DNA from: Xenorhabdus budapestensis
Lineage (GTDB): Bacteria > Pseudomonadota > Gammaproteobacteria > Enterobacterales > Enterobacteriaceae
Direction of reading: 5' to 3'
DNA: 64,000 nucleotides
NCBI RefSeq assembly: GCF_002632465.1
Contig: NZ_NIBS01000001.1
Coordinates: forward strand, 261,404 to 325,403
Below, piece after piece: positions 46,090 through 56,210 of this stretch. The position numbers were made by a program, and so were the translations under genes. The first letter of the stretch is position 1. Each line of letters starts with the position of its first letter. The notes beneath the pieces were generated by a model, which saw only the letters and a program-made list of their open reading frames with translations, did not search any database and was not told where the DNA came from.

Positions 46090-48399
46090 ATGGCAAATAA
46101 TAGTCAAAATTTAGAAAAACGCCCAATCACAACTTTTATTCGAAAAATCTTAAACGGAACATTTTCGGGAACACTGGTATTAGGTATTGTATTTTCCAAT
46201 GCCGTTTTAGCGGCAGAAAATCCTGCTGAGAAGGGTGCCGAAAAGAAAAATAAGGTTATACAACTATCAACGCTTTCGGTAATAGGAAGTGTCCACAACA
46301 GCACCAGCGCAGGTAGTTCTTCGCTCAAAAAGGAAGATATCGACCGGACTCAGGCTGATAACGTTGCCCAATTACTCGAACAGCTTCCCGGTGTTTCTAT
46401 GTCCGGCTCGCCGCGCTCCGGTGGGCAAACCTTAAATATCTGGGGAATGGGAGAATCAGAAGACATCAAAATCACACTGGATGATGCACCCAAAGGATTC
46501 GAGAAATATCGTCAGGGTTCCATTTTTATAGAACCAGAATTAATCAAACGTATTGATGTTGATAAAGGGCCACACAATTTATTGAATGGCAACGGTGGAT
46601 TTGGCGGTTCTGTCAAAATTGTGACAAAAGATACCAGCGACTTGTTACGTCCGGATGAAGATTGGGGCGGCTTTATCAAACAAAGCTACCACACCAATGA
46701 CAGGCAATGGATCAACAGTATTGCGTTATACGGCAGAGATCCTAATGGCTATGCTGATGGATTGCTGTATACCAACAAACGTGATGGTCATAATATCAAG
46801 CGCCCTGATGGTACACGTTTTGAATATTCACAAAACAACCAAACGTCTTATTTATTGAAAGCCAATTTCTACCCCAATGACACGCATACTATAAGTTTGT
46901 CCGCTATGCGCTCTGAATCAGATGGTTGGCAGCCGTGGGCAGCTAAACGGGATGGAATGGTAGTTCCATCTGATGCTGACATCAAAAGATATGGCTGGGA
47001 TGGTGCCTGGAAAAGAAAATTGGTCTTCCGTGATCAAATCGATCAAAACTATTCTGCCAAATGGAGTATCGCACCGGAAGATAATCCATGGATAAATTTA
47101 ACACTTACCTATGCCTATTCCAAAACCAAGCAAAACGATAGTCGCCCTGAGAATGCTGCATCTTCTTTCAGTGGGTTAATGGGTAATAAAAGCTGGGTTG
47201 ATTACACTGACAATTTGGTTGATATCAATAATAACAGCGTGTTCTCAACAGGTATAATCGAACATGAATTAATAGCAGGCGCCCGTTGGCATAAGAACCA
47301 ACGCAACGTTTTAATGTTCGATAAAGGCAATAAAAATAATGCTGAATATAATTACGGCTATTACCAGCCTCACTATATGCCAGCGGGCGATCAGCATACT
47401 TACAGCGTATATATGCAAGATTCTTTGAAACTAGGGAATATTACAATCACGCCAGGGATTCGCTATGACCATGTTAAAAACATTGGTGAAGAAAATAAGG
47501 CACCTCGCTTTAACAACAAATCACCTGAAATCAACCATGATTATAGCAGTGTGACTTATACTGGTTGGACACCTCATTTGGGAGTAGTGTGGAAAACCAA
47601 CCAACATCTTTCACTATTTGCAGATATCAGCCGCACATGGAGAGCACCACTGGTAGATGAACAGTATGAAGTTCAGTCAGCAAAAACCAATCTTCCCGGC
47701 TCCAGCCGTAATCTTAAGGTTGAAAGAATGACAGGGATACGACTTGGTGCCATTCTCGATTTCGATGATCTGATGCTTGAAAATGACAGCTTGCAAATTC
47801 GTACAACCTTATTCCGTAACCGTGGTAAGGATGAAATCTTCAAAAGACGTGGAATTTATTGTACAGAACAAATTGAAAGTGGTTCGAGTAGCTCATGTGA
47901 AAAGCCATTAGCGAATTATCGCAACCTGCCGAGTTATACTATAGAAGGCTTGGAAATAGAGACCTTCTATGACAGCAGAACACTATTCGGAAAATTTTCT
48001 TTCTCTACCATTCGCGGCCAGCGTGATGCTTCGATGCGCGATCCGTGGATAGGACATAAGACCTGGATTGCTGAAATTCCGCCAAGATCTGCACATGCTA
48101 TGCTTGGGTTCAAAATCCCACGCTGGCAGATGGCGATGGGCTGGAAAGGTGATTTTATCCGCAAACAAGATCGTTCATCTGTAGATGGCGATCCAGAAGC
48201 ATGGCATTGGTCATTACCAAAAACCAGAGGCTATGCCCTGCATGGTCTGTTTGCAAGCTGGCGCCCGCCTCTTATGAAAGGCTTTGAAGCACGGATCACT
48301 GTAGATAACCTGTTCAACCGTGATTACTATCCATATTTAGGAGAAGCCGTTTCAGGTATTGGTCGTAATTACAAATTCAGTATTTCACAGCAATTCTAA
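46090..48399 (+). CDS. TonB-dependent outer membrane receptor (haem/siderophore type)
   Basis: An outer-membrane gated transporter energised by TonB-ExbBD, importing iron-haem or iron-chelates. From ATG 46090 (AGGAA 4 bp upstream) it has 769 aa. An extended signal sequence ends near AVLAAENP (~50); a TonB-box-like LSTLSVIG follows at ~65-72. A plug domain comes next (LLEQLPGVSMSGSPRSGGQ, WGMGESEDIKITLDDA, VDKGPHNLLNGNGGFGGSVKI), then a 22-strand-type barrel ending in aromatic F (SISQQF). The plug resembles haem/haemoprotein receptors, but the barrel motif reads WRAP rather than FRAP, so the ligand is uncertain. No haem-utilisation genes are adjacent. Confidence 0.85.
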   Translation: MANNSQNLEKRPITTFIRKILNGTFSGTLVLGIVFSNAVLAAENPAEKGAEKKNKVIQLSTLSVIGSVHNSTSAGSSSLKKEDIDRTQADNVAQLLEQLPGVSMSGSPRSGGQTLNIWGMGESEDIKITLDDAPKGFEKYRQGSIFIEPELIKRIDVDKGPHNLLNGNGGFGGSVKIVTKDTSDLLRPDEDWGGFIKQSYHTNDRQWINSIALYGRDPNGYADGLLYTNKRDGHNIKRPDGTRFEYSQNNQTSYLLKANFYPNDTHTISLSAMRSESDGWQPWAAKRDGMVVPSDADIKRYGWDGAWKRKLVFRDQIDQNYSAKWSIAPEDNPWINLTLTYAYSKTKQNDSRPENAASSFSGLMGNKSWVDYTDNLVDINNNSVFSTGIIEHELIAGARWHKNQRNVLMFDKGNKNNAEYNYGYYQPHYMPAGDQHTYSVYMQDSLKLGNITITPGIRYDHVKNIGEENKAPRFNNKSPEINHDYSSVTYTGWTPHLGVVWKTNQHLSLFADISRTWRAPLVDEQYEVQSAKTNLPGSSRNLKVERMTGIRLGAILDFDDLMLENDSLQIRTTLFRNRGKDEIFKRRGIYCTEQIESGSSSSCEKPLANYRNLPSYTIEGLEIETFYDSRTLFGKFSFSTIRGQRDASMRDPWIGHKTWIAEIPPRSAHAMLGFKIPRWQMAMGWKGDFIRKQDRSSVDGDPEAWHWSLPKTRGYALHGLFASWRPPLMKGFEARITVDNLFNRDYYPYLGEAVSGIGRNYKFSISQQF

Positions 48400-48458
48400 C
48401 TGACACTTAACCACTCAACTGATAATCCTTTTAATATCCTGTAAGAAGCCGATAAAAA

Positions 48459-48482
48459 CCCGCTGTTTTGTCTCACAGCGGG
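48459..48482 (-). terminator. Terminator between the TonB receptor and nqrM
   Basis: CCCGCTGT-TTTGTCTC-ACAGCGGG, followed by five Ts on the minus strand; it lies 60 bp after the nqrM stop and so ends the nqr-apbE-nqrM unit. Confidence 0.75.
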
Positions 48483-48541
48483 CTATCCTTCCAACGTTAT
48501 TTTTTTAACTGGTGATAGATTTTCTCACAAGAAAAACATCA

Positions 48542-48766
48542 TCAAAGAATGCGGTTTTTCTCCAGTTGCGCATAACGAGCGGCTTCCCTTGCCATACGTT
48601 TTTTACGCGCATCACAAGGTTCAGGACAATCGCAGACTTTTTCAACACCTATACTTCCCAAGCCTCCACAACTTCCCTGAATACTTTTGCGCTTAAAGAT
48701 ATAGCCTAATGCCATCCCCACAAAAGCCAGCAGGAAAAAGATAAAGGCTGCGATAAAAACTTCCAT
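48542..48766 (-). CDS. nqrM: Na+-NQR maturation protein NqrM
   Basis: NqrM (DUF539) is needed to build the iron centre coordinated between NqrD and NqrE. The 74 aa have one N-terminal membrane helix (~3-24) and four cysteines, C33, C45, C47 and C51 (GSCGG, CDCPEPC), which probably deliver iron. It lies 12 bp after apbE at the end of the nqr cluster, its usual place. Confidence 0.95.
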   Translation of the reverse strand: MEVFIAAFIFFLLAFVGMALGYIFKRKSIQGSCGGLGSIGVEKVCDCPEPCDARKKRMAREAARYAQLEKNRIL

Positions 48767-48778
48767 AACCTTTCCCTC

Positions 48779-49810
48779 TTATTTTTTCTGTTGTAAATAT
48801 TGCTTAAAGGCCGGGCTATAACGTTCTTCAAAACCATCTTTAGTTTTGACTATCATAAAAACCGGAATGTTCAGTTTTTCAGCTAATTCCATTCCCTTAA
48901 CTGGCCCTAACACATCTATCCCGGTAGAAAAACCATCTGCGCTCATGCAGGTCGGTGCAATAACCGTAATCGAAACCAGATTATGTCTGATGGGGTTCCC
49001 TGTTTTGGGATCAATGGTGTGAGAATAACGCACGCCATTCTGTTCAAAATAGTTGCGGTAATCACCCGATGTCGCGACAGCCATCTCACCCGGTTCAATA
49101 ATTTCCTGAGCACTTTGCGTCATTCCACTATCGGATGGCTTTTCAATCGCAATTCGCCATGGAGTACCCTTACCGTTGTTTCCTGATGTGCGAACTTCAC
49201 CACCAATATCAACCATGTAATTCCTGATATTCTGAGAAGCCAGGTATTCCGCGACCACATCAACACCGTAGCCTTTAGCAATAGAGGAAAGATCAACATA
49301 TAATTCAGGAATGGACTTAATCAGATTATTACCTTCAACAGATAATTTATCGATCCCAATCCACGCACGGCGTGTTGCCAATTCTTCATCTGTTGGCGCT
49401 TTAGTCACTCGTCCTTCCGGCCCAAATCCCCACAAATTCACTAATGGCCCAACAGTCACATCTAAAGCACCATCCGTCAATTGATTAATACGGGTAGCTT
49501 CCTTAACCACTTTCGCTGTAGCTGTGGATACCGGAAAGGGTTTATTCACTTCACGACTTTGATTAAAACGACTCAATTCAGAATTTGGCCGATAAGTGGA
49601 CATCTGGTCGTTTACTTCTTCTAATAAACGATCAATCTCTTTTTGCAGTTTTTCCGGGGAAGGTCCTGATAAATCAGTGATATACTTGATGGAGTAATAA
49701 GTTCCCATCGTTTGCCCACTCAGGTTCTGTTGTTCTGGACCACCACATGCTGATAACAGCACGGCCATGAACATCAATACACCCCAGTTGATAATTTTTT
49801 TACTCAACAT
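48779..49810 (-). CDS. apbE: FAD:protein FMN transferase ApbE
   Basis: ApbE covalently attaches FMN to the threonine of the SGAT motif in NqrB and NqrC. The 343 aa start with a lipoprotein signal (LLSAC, C22, then Gly-Gly) so it acts in the periplasm. QTMGTYYSIKY, the nucleotide-binding SIAKGYGVD and SADGFSTGIDVLG blocks are the family's. It is separated from nqrF by 128 bp containing an ERIC remnant and a hairpin, so it may be partly independent. Confidence 0.96.
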   Translation of the reverse strand: MLSKKIINWGVLMFMAVLLSACGGPEQQNLSGQTMGTYYSIKYITDLSGPSPEKLQKEIDRLLEEVNDQMSTYRPNSELSRFNQSREVNKPFPVSTATAKVVKEATRINQLTDGALDVTVGPLVNLWGFGPEGRVTKAPTDEELATRRAWIGIDKLSVEGNNLIKSIPELYVDLSSIAKGYGVDVVAEYLASQNIRNYMVDIGGEVRTSGNNGKGTPWRIAIEKPSDSGMTQSAQEIIEPGEMAVATSGDYRNYFEQNGVRYSHTIDPKTGNPIRHNLVSITVIAPTCMSADGFSTGIDVLGPVKGMELAEKLNIPVFMIVKTKDGFEERYSPAFKQYLQQKK

Positions 49811-49832
49811 AACTTACTCTTTCTGAATCATC

Positions 49833-49855
49833 AGCGCCCACGAAATGTGGGCGCT
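49833..49855 (-). other. Hairpin upstream of apbE
   Basis: AGCGCCCAC-GAAAT-GTGGGCGCT, a perfect 9-bp stem without T-run, in the nqrF-apbE gap. It may act as an mRNA processing or stability element. Confidence 0.45.
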
Positions 49856-49877
49856 TATCGTTAAATCAAAGTGTTAT

Positions 49878-49915
49878 ATACCCGGCGTTTTTCAATCTTA
49901 AAATCCATAGGGTAT
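49878..49915. repeat. Minimal ERIC-type remnant in the nqr operon
   Basis: ATACCCGGCGTTTTTCAA and TTAAAATCCATAGGGTAT are near-complementary ends with only two bases between them. These are ERIC termini joined without the central part, 38 bp in all, between nqrF and apbE. Confidence 0.55.
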
Positions 49916-49938
49916 AGATCATGATCTGATTCAGATCA

Positions 49939-51165
49939 TCAGCCACCGAAATCATCCAGCATGATGTTTTCATCTTCTACACCAAGGTCTTTCAGCATCT
50001 TAATGACCGCAGCATTCATGACCGGAGGCCCACACATGTAGAATTCACAATCTTCTGGTGCCGGATGGTCTTTCAGATAATTTTCATACAGGACGTTGTG
50101 AATAAAGCCTGTATAGCCATCCCAGTTATCTTCCGGCAAGGCATCAGACAGCGCAACATGCCAGGTAAAGTTTTCATTTTCTGCCGCCAGCTGATCGAAA
50201 TCTTCGGTATAGAACATTTCACGCTTGGAACGGGCACCATACCAGAAAGAGATCTTACGATTGGAACTCAAACGATTGAGCTGATCGAAAATGTGAGAAC
50301 GCATTGGTGCCATACCTGCACCACCGCCGATGAATACCATTTCAGCATCAGTATCCTTCGCGAAGAATTCACCGAATGGGCCGGAAATCGTCACTTTATC
50401 ACCGGCTTTTAATGACCAGATGTAAGAAGACATGATACCCGGTGTCACATCAGGGTTTCTTGGCGGAGGTGTGGCAATACGCACGTTCAGCATAATGATG
50501 CCATGCTCTTCCGGATAGTTCGCCATTGAGTATGCACGAACTGTCGGCTCATTGACTTCAGAAACATAGCGGAACAAATTAAATTTATCCCAATCTTCGC
50601 GGTATTCCTGCGGTACATCAAAATCAACATAACGGGCAATATGTGGAGGACATTCAATCTGAATGTAACCACCTGCACGGAATGGTACGACTTCCCCATC
50701 AGGTACTTTCAGTTTCAATTCTTTAATGAAAGTTGCTTTGTTATCGTTAGAGATAACTTCACATTCCCATTTCTTAACGCCGAAGATCTCTTCCGGCAAT
50801 TCAATTTTCAGGTCTTGCTTAACATTAACCTGACATGCCAGACGGCAGCCTTCTTTTGCTTCACGCTTGTTAATGTGAGACAGCTCTGTAGGCAGGATAT
50901 CACCACCGCCTTCTCTGATCTTCACACGACACTGACCACAAGAGCCGCCACCACCACATGCTGAAGAAACGAAAATACCCTGATTGGCAAGCATACCCAA
51001 CAACTTATCACCAGCGGGAGCAGTAAAACTTTTCTCCTCATCGCCGTTGACTTCAACTTTAATATCCCCGGTGTTCACTAACTTCGATTTTGCGAACAAA
51101 ATCATTGCCGTCAGCGCCAACACAATCAGGGTAAACATTACTACGCCTAGAATGATTATATCCAT
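49939..51165 (-). CDS. nqrF: Na+-NQR subunit F (NADH dehydrogenase, 2Fe-2S/FAD)
   Basis: NqrF takes electrons from NADH through FAD and a 2Fe-2S cluster into the sodium pump. The 408 aa have one N-terminal membrane helix (~3-25), a ferredoxin domain with ligands C70, C76, C79 and C111, an FAD domain with [11 protein letters not shown] and an NADH domain with [12 protein letters not shown] and CGPPVMNAA. Cysteine positions equal those of Vibrio NqrF. Gap to nqrE 15 bp. Confidence 0.98.
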   Translation of the reverse strand: MDIIILGVVMFTLIVLALTAMILFAKSKLVNTGDIKVEVNGDEEKSFTAPAGDKLLGMLANQGIFVSSACGGGGSCGQCRVKIREGGGDILPTELSHINKREAKEGCRLACQVNVKQDLKIELPEEIFGVKKWECEVISNDNKATFIKELKLKVPDGEVVPFRAGGYIQIECPPHIARYVDFDVPQEYREDWDKFNLFRYVSEVNEPTVRAYSMANYPEEHGIIMLNVRIATPPPRNPDVTPGIMSSYIWSLKAGDKVTISGPFGEFFAKDTDAEMVFIGGGAGMAPMRSHIFDQLNRLSSNRKISFWYGARSKREMFYTEDFDQLAAENENFTWHVALSDALPEDNWDGYTGFIHNVLYENYLKDHPAPEDCEFYMCGPPVMNAAVIKMLKDLGVEDENIMLDDFGG

Positions 51166-51180
51166 GAATTCTTCTCTCCT

Positions 51181-51777
51181 TTAGAGCTGCACGCCGGAGA
51201 AGGACATAAAACCCAATGCCATCAATCCGGTGGTAATAAAGGTGATCCCCAATCCTTTCAAACCTGCCGGAACATCCGCATATTTCATTTTTTCACGAAT
51301 AGCGGCCATCAGGACAATTGCCAGCATCCAGCCCATACCTGAACCAAAACCATATACGATGGATTCACCAAAGTTATAGTCACGCTGTGCCATGAAAGAA
51401 ACACCACCGAAAATCGCACAGTTCACCGTAATCAACGGCAGGAAAATCCCCAACGCGTTGTAAAGTGCAGGAACGTAACGATCAAGGATCATTTCCAGAA
51501 TCTGCACCAGTGCAGCGATCACACCGATAAAGGTAATGAAGTTCAGGAAACTCAGATCAACCCCATCAATCAAGGCTCCATCACGGAGTACCAGATTGTA
51601 AACAAGGTTATTGGCAGGAACAGAAATTCCCAAAACAACCGTTACGGCAACGCCCAGACCAAAAGCAGTTTTGACGTTTTTAGACACCGCCAGAAAAGTA
51701 CACATACCGAGAAAGAAGGATAACGCCATATTCTCGATAAAGACGGCACGGACAAATAAACTGATATAATGTTCCAT
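51181..51777 (-). CDS. nqrE: Na+-NQR subunit E
   Basis: A six-helix integral subunit that, with NqrD, forms the sodium channel and holds an iron centre between their inverted half-helices. The 198 aa contain the cysteine in [15 protein letters not shown] (C26) and [11 protein letters not shown] (C120) that ligate the metal. It resembles RnfA, but the operon identifies it. It starts 8 bp after nqrD. Confidence 0.97.
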   Translation of the reverse strand: MEHYISLFVRAVFIENMALSFFLGMCTFLAVSKNVKTAFGLGVAVTVVLGISVPANNLVYNLVLRDGALIDGVDLSFLNFITFIGVIAALVQILEMILDRYVPALYNALGIFLPLITVNCAIFGGVSFMAQRDYNFGESIVYGFGSGMGWMLAIVLMAAIREKMKYADVPAGLKGLGITFITTGLMALGFMSFSGVQL

Positions 51778-51785
51778 GTTGTCTG

Positions 51786-52415
51786 TTACTCCTTATCAAC
51801 CTGCTCAGGTTTCAGAGTCCGCAGACCCCAAATCAGCATACCAATGATGAAAAATGCACTTGGTGCCAGCAGGAACAGACCGTTAGGCTGATACCAACCA
51901 CCATTTTTGATGGATTCCATCACAGTAATACCCAACAGCTTTCCTGAGCCAAACAGTTCGCGCAAAAAGCCCACCAGTAACAAAATGACACCATAGCCTA
52001 AACCGTTACCGATACCATCCATGAAACTTTCTACTGGAGGAGATTTCATGGCATAGGCTTCTGCACGTCCCATTACGATACAGTTAGTGATGATAAGGCC
52101 AACAAACACAGATAGCTGTTTTGAGATTTCATAGGCATATGCCCGCAAAATCTGGTCTACCACAATAACCAACGAGGCAATAATTGCCATCTGCACAATG
52201 ATTCGCACACTGCCCGGAATGTAATTACGAATCAACGAAATGAAAAAGTTAGAAAATGCTGTTACCAGTGTCACAGCAAGCGTCATCACCAATGCAGTTT
52301 CTAGTTTGGTTGTTACCGCTAATGCTGAACACACACCCAAAACCTGCAATGCAATTGGGTTATTATCAAACAGCGGCCCAAGAAGGACGCGTTTTATCTC
52401 TTTACTATCAGCCAT
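51786..52415 (-). CDS. nqrD: Na+-NQR subunit D
   Basis: A six-helix integral subunit homologous to NqrE in inverted topology. The 209 aa have [15 protein letters not shown] (C29) and [15 protein letters not shown] (C112) with the iron-binding cysteines. Its ATG overlaps the nqrC stop by 8 bp, showing translational coupling. Confidence 0.97.
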   Translation of the reverse strand: MADSKEIKRVLLGPLFDNNPIALQVLGVCSALAVTTKLETALVMTLAVTLVTAFSNFFISLIRNYIPGSVRIIVQMAIIASLVIVVDQILRAYAYEISKQLSVFVGLIITNCIVMGRAEAYAMKSPPVESFMDGIGNGLGYGVILLLVGFLRELFGSGKLLGITVMESIKNGGWYQPNGLFLLAPSAFFIIGMLIWGLRTLKPEQVDKE

Positions 52416-53202
52416 CTTTCAAGACTCCCTCGCGTACTTTTTTCAGGAACGGGCCAAAACCATTATCACCCAACCAGAAATCAAACATATGCTGAACACC
52501 GTTGGAAGTCAGAGTCGCGCCAGACAAACCATCTACACCATAAGGATTATCACCCGCGCCACCACGAACGATTTTGAGCACCGGAGCACCTTCCGGGTTA
52601 TAAAGTTTTTTGCCAACCCATTGCTTACGCCATTGTGGGTTATCAACTTCACCACCCAATCCCGGTGTTTCGCCGTGAGAGTAGTAAGTAATGCCGCGAG
52701 ATGTTACGCCATCCACGTCAATGGAAATAAAGGCATACATCATTGACCACAGACCTGAACCATATATCGGCAATACCAGCTCAGTAGTTTTGCCGTGTTC
52801 ATCTTTAACCAGATAGATTTCTGTCATATCAGCCCGACGACGGATTTTCGCCAGATCCTGTTCTGGGGATAAAGCTATGCTGGTTTCATCACGGCGCAGG
52901 GCATTATTCAGGTCAAAATTGCCATCACTTTTTTCGAGTATTGCTGTTTTCAAATCAAGCAATCTTGGCTGGATATGGCTGTCATAAGCTGCTTTGATTT
53001 CTGCTGTTGTCATGTCTGGTTTCAGCAAACCAGCAACATCCAGAATATTACGCTGTTTATCCAACAGTTTTTGTTCTTGTTGCTGTGCCCTCAAACCTAC
53101 GGCTGAACCAGCAACGACAATCGAACATACAAGGCACAACACAAAAACAACAAGAAACGTTCTGCCGATGCTGTCATTATTTTTTGGTTTATCATTAGCC
53201 AC
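52408..53202 (-). CDS. nqrC: Na+-NQR subunit C (covalent FMN)
   Basis: NqrC is anchored by one N-terminal helix (~14-36) with a periplasmic FMN domain. The FMN-carrying threonine is T230 in [12 protein letters not shown], modified by ApbE. The 264 aa include the [11 protein letters not shown] block. It overlaps nqrB and nqrD by 8 bp at its two ends. Confidence 0.97.
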   Translation of the reverse strand: MANDKPKNNDSIGRTFLVVFVLCLVCSIVVAGSAVGLRAQQQEQKLLDKQRNILDVAGLLKPDMTTAEIKAAYDSHIQPRLLDLKTAILEKSDGNFDLNNALRRDETSIALSPEQDLAKIRRRADMTEIYLVKDEHGKTTELVLPIYGSGLWSMMYAFISIDVDGVTSRGITYYSHGETPGLGGEVDNPQWRKQWVGKKLYNPEGAPVLKIVRGGAGDNPYGVDGLSGATLTSNGVQHMFDFWLGDNGFGPFLKKVREGVLKDG

Positions 53203-54433
53203 GGGCTTTTCTCCGCTTAATATTGGCCTGTACGACCAAATAATCGAACAGTGGCGCGAACAGGTTAGCGAATAGAATCGCCAACATCATCCCTTCTGGG
53301 TAAGCTGGGTTTACAACACGGATCAGGATACACATCACCCCAATCAGAATGCCGTATGCCCATTTCCCTTTATCCGTAAATGCAGCAGATACGGGATCTG
53401 TTGCCATAAAGATCATACCGAAAGCAAAGCCCCCCAGAACCATGTGCCAATACCATGGCATGGTGAACATTGGGTTAGTGTCTGAACCAATCGCATTAAA
53501 CAGATAGGACATTGCAATCATACCGATCATGACACCAGCAACAATGCGCCATGAAGCGATGCGGGCAAACAGAATGATGGCACCACCGATGAAAATCATC
53601 AGAGTGGAAACTTCACCAACTGAACCTGGGATGTTACCAAGGAAAGCATCCATCCATGTTACAGGCTGACCTGTGATGGTGTTCATCAAAGCATGCTGGC
53701 CCGCATTCGCCCATTGAGACAGTGGGGTTGCCCCGGAAAAACCGTCAGCCGCAGTCCAGACTAAATCACCTGAAATTTGGGCAGGATAAGCAAAAAACAA
53801 GAAAGCACGACCCGCCAGAGCCGGGTTAAGGAAGTTACGACCTGTACCACCAAAGATTTCTTTTGCAACTACGACACCAAAAGTAATCCCCAGTGCCGCC
53901 TGCCACAATGGCAGTGTTGGCGGAACAATCAGTGCGAACAGAATAGAACTGACAAAGAAGCCTTCGTTGATTTCATGTTTGCGGATAATGGCAAATAAGA
54001 TTTCCCAAAAGCCACCAACCACAAAAACGACAGCATAAATTGGCAGGAAGTAGGTTGCCCCCAGCAGCATTTTGCTGCCCCACCCTGCATCTGGTGTCAG
54101 TGACGCACCAAGATACTGGGCCAATATATAATGCCAGTCAGAAGCCAGAACCTGCTGTAGTGCTTCTCCACTGTATAGATGGGTTAATGCAGGTATCGCC
54201 TGATTCCCTACATTATACATTCCCCAGAACATGGCCGGAAAAACAGACATCCATACCAGAATCATCATACGCTTGAGGTCGATGGCATCACGGACGTGGG
54301 CGGTTCCCTTTGTCACTGTTCCCGGAGTGTAAAAAACGGTGCTTACTGCCTCATAGAGAGGATAATATTTTTCCAGCTTGCCACCGGCCTCAAAATGGTG
54401 TTCTACTTTCTCAAATAAATTTTTCAGGCCCAT
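53195..54433 (-). CDS. nqrB: Na+-NQR subunit B (covalent FMN, riboflavin, ubiquinone site)
   Basis: The largest membrane subunit, about ten helices, where sodium translocation is centred. T236 in [10 protein letters not shown] is the FMN attachment site, at the same number as in Vibrio. [21 protein letters not shown] and the quinone-proximal glycines (NVGN) are intact. 412 aa, 3 bp after nqrA. Confidence 0.98.
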   Translation of the reverse strand: MGLKNLFEKVEHHFEAGGKLEKYYPLYEAVSTVFYTPGTVTKGTAHVRDAIDLKRMMILVWMSVFPAMFWGMYNVGNQAIPALTHLYSGEALQQVLASDWHYILAQYLGASLTPDAGWGSKMLLGATYFLPIYAVVFVVGGFWEILFAIIRKHEINEGFFVSSILFALIVPPTLPLWQAALGITFGVVVAKEIFGGTGRNFLNPALAGRAFLFFAYPAQISGDLVWTAADGFSGATPLSQWANAGQHALMNTITGQPVTWMDAFLGNIPGSVGEVSTLMIFIGGAIILFARIASWRIVAGVMIGMIAMSYLFNAIGSDTNPMFTMPWYWHMVLGGFAFGMIFMATDPVSAAFTDKGKWAYGILIGVMCILIRVVNPAYPEGMMLAILFANLFAPLFDYLVVQANIKRRKARG

Positions 54434-54436
54434 GAA

Positions 54437-55780
54437 TTACCCTTCCTGCTCAATCTTATTTAGCACTTCACGCAGTACCAGACCATACTCATATTTACCC
54501 GGGCAAACATAAGTACACAGTGCCAAATCTTCTTCATCCAACTCCAGACAACCCAGTGTCTGAGCGCTGTCAGTGTCTCCCGCCAGCAAGTCACGCAGCA
54601 GATGAGTAGCCATAATGTCCAACGGCATCACCCGCTCATAGTTACCAATTGGCACCATAGAGCGCTCTCCGCCATTTGTAGTGGTTGAGAAAGCAAAACG
54701 TTTCTTTTTCAGGAAGTGACCGATGGTAGTACGGGTAATGGAGAATTTATTAATTCCCGGAGCAATCCAGCCAAACAGCTCTTTTTCACGCCCTTCAGCC
54801 AGAACAGAGACCAAAGTGTGGAAACGTCCCAGATAATGATGAACTTCATCTGATTTCATACCACACAATACAGAACCGGAAATGATACGGTTCTCACCTG
54901 CTTTCAACTGACCTTGCGTCAACTCCAGCAAATCAACGCCCAGACGGGAACGAACTAAACGTGGTGATTTAACCTGCGGCCCTGCCAAAGAGATTATGCG
55001 ATCAGTATACAGTTCACCGGTTGTGAATAACTTACCGATAGCGATAACATCCTGATATCCCAAGTGCCATACTGTTTTTTGGGCACTGACTGATTCAATG
55101 AAATGAATATGCGTTCCAACCAGCCCTGCCGGATGTGGACCGACAAATTGGTTGTACGTAATTTGAGAATTGTTCCCTGCATTTGGAATATTTCCAACGC
55201 CATGGCAGACGTGGATTTTTCCTACTGTCAGCTTTGACAGAATATTCAGACCATCAACAAAGGCCTCTTCCTGTGTCGCAATAACGACAGATGGATCAGC
55301 AGCCAGTGGCTGTGTATCTATTGCCGTGACAAAGATTGCCTTTGGTGTGGAACCGGGGACAGGTGAACGACTGAAAGGACGTGTACGCAACGCCGTCCAC
55401 AGCCCTGATGCAAGCAGGTTTTTTTCTACCTGTTCACGAGTCAGACCAGCAAGCTCGGCACGATCATAACGATCAAATGTGATTTGTTCATCACCACTAA
55501 CTTCAATCACAACAGATTGCAGTACACGACGTTCTCCGCGTCCAATGGTAACGACTTTCCCACTTGCGGGACTGGTAAAAACTACCCCTGGATTCTTTTT
55601 ATCTTCAAAAAGAATTTGCCCTTTTTTAACATGCTCACCTTCCTTAACCAGCATAGAAGGACGCATTCCAACATATTCCTCGCCCAATAAGGCGACATAG
55701 CGAATTGTCGGACCATCTTCTATAACTTGGGCAGGCGCTCCTGCTATCGGGAGGTCGAGTCCTTTTTTAATTTTAATCAT
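54437..55780 (-). CDS. nqrA: Na+-NQR subunit A
   Basis: A cytoplasmic subunit resembling complex I Nqo1 but without cofactors, implicated in quinone binding at the NqrA/B interface. The 447 aa start [16 protein letters not shown] and carry a biotinyl-lipoyl-like N-terminal segment ([29 protein letters not shown]) and the [23 protein letters not shown]-terminal block. First gene of nqrABCDEF-apbE-nqrM. Confidence 0.97.
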   Translation of the reverse strand: MIKIKKGLDLPIAGAPAQVIEDGPTIRYVALLGEEYVGMRPSMLVKEGEHVKKGQILFEDKKNPGVVFTSPASGKVVTIGRGERRVLQSVVIEVSGDEQITFDRYDRAELAGLTREQVEKNLLASGLWTALRTRPFSRSPVPGSTPKAIFVTAIDTQPLAADPSVVIATQEEAFVDGLNILSKLTVGKIHVCHGVGNIPNAGNNSQITYNQFVGPHPAGLVGTHIHFIESVSAQKTVWHLGYQDVIAIGKLFTTGELYTDRIISLAGPQVKSPRLVRSRLGVDLLELTQGQLKAGENRIISGSVLCGMKSDEVHHYLGRFHTLVSVLAEGREKELFGWIAPGINKFSITRTTIGHFLKKKRFAFSTTTNGGERSMVPIGNYERVMPLDIMATHLLRDLLAGDTDSAQTLGCLELDEEDLALCTYVCPGKYEYGLVLREVLNKIEQEG

Positions 55781-56210
55781 AAGATTTGCACAAGTTTATC
55801 AGTTAAATCATATGCTACAGATCATCCTGCGGAATTCCCCTGGGATAATGCAGCGACTTCAGTAATAAAAAACACGTTGAGTGGCATATGTCTCAAATTA
55901 TTCATGCCGATAATCGTTACAATATTTTCTTAAGTTTCGCCGACAGCAATTCTAACATTTCCCCCAAACGCTGTCTGATTAATCAAGTGATTTAGCTCAA
56001 GCAAATAAAAATAATTTCTCTGCTGAACTGTAAACTACTCGATAAAGCCGAACCTAAGCCTCATTTTTCCCGACAAAGGAGTGCTTTTTGCGCAAGCGAT
56101 TATTTTATGGGAACCAAATATTGCGGTTATATTTACTCAGCATATTGCCATGACCTGATAACCTTAAACTCAGTATTTCATTAATTTATTAACTTTTAGG
56201 TAGCAATGTT
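55781..56210. other. nqrA-dpaA divergent intergenic region
   Basis: About 430 bp that must hold the nqr and dpaA promoters. I see an A/T-rich CRP-like half-site pair (AGTGA-TTTAGC-TCAAG near 55987), too weak to call. A 21-codon TTG-started frame lies at 56098-56163. Otherwise nothing recognisable. Confidence 0.5.
56098..56163 (+). CDS. Possible small ORF upstream of dpaA
   Basis: TTG-started frame of 21 codons, beginning RKRLFYGNQILRLYLL after the start and ending with TGA 47 bp before dpaA. AAAGGAG lies 7 bp upstream, an ideal ribosome site. The peptide is basic at the N-terminus, then hydrophobic. It could be a leader peptide or a small membrane protein; it could also be chance. Confidence 0.3.
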
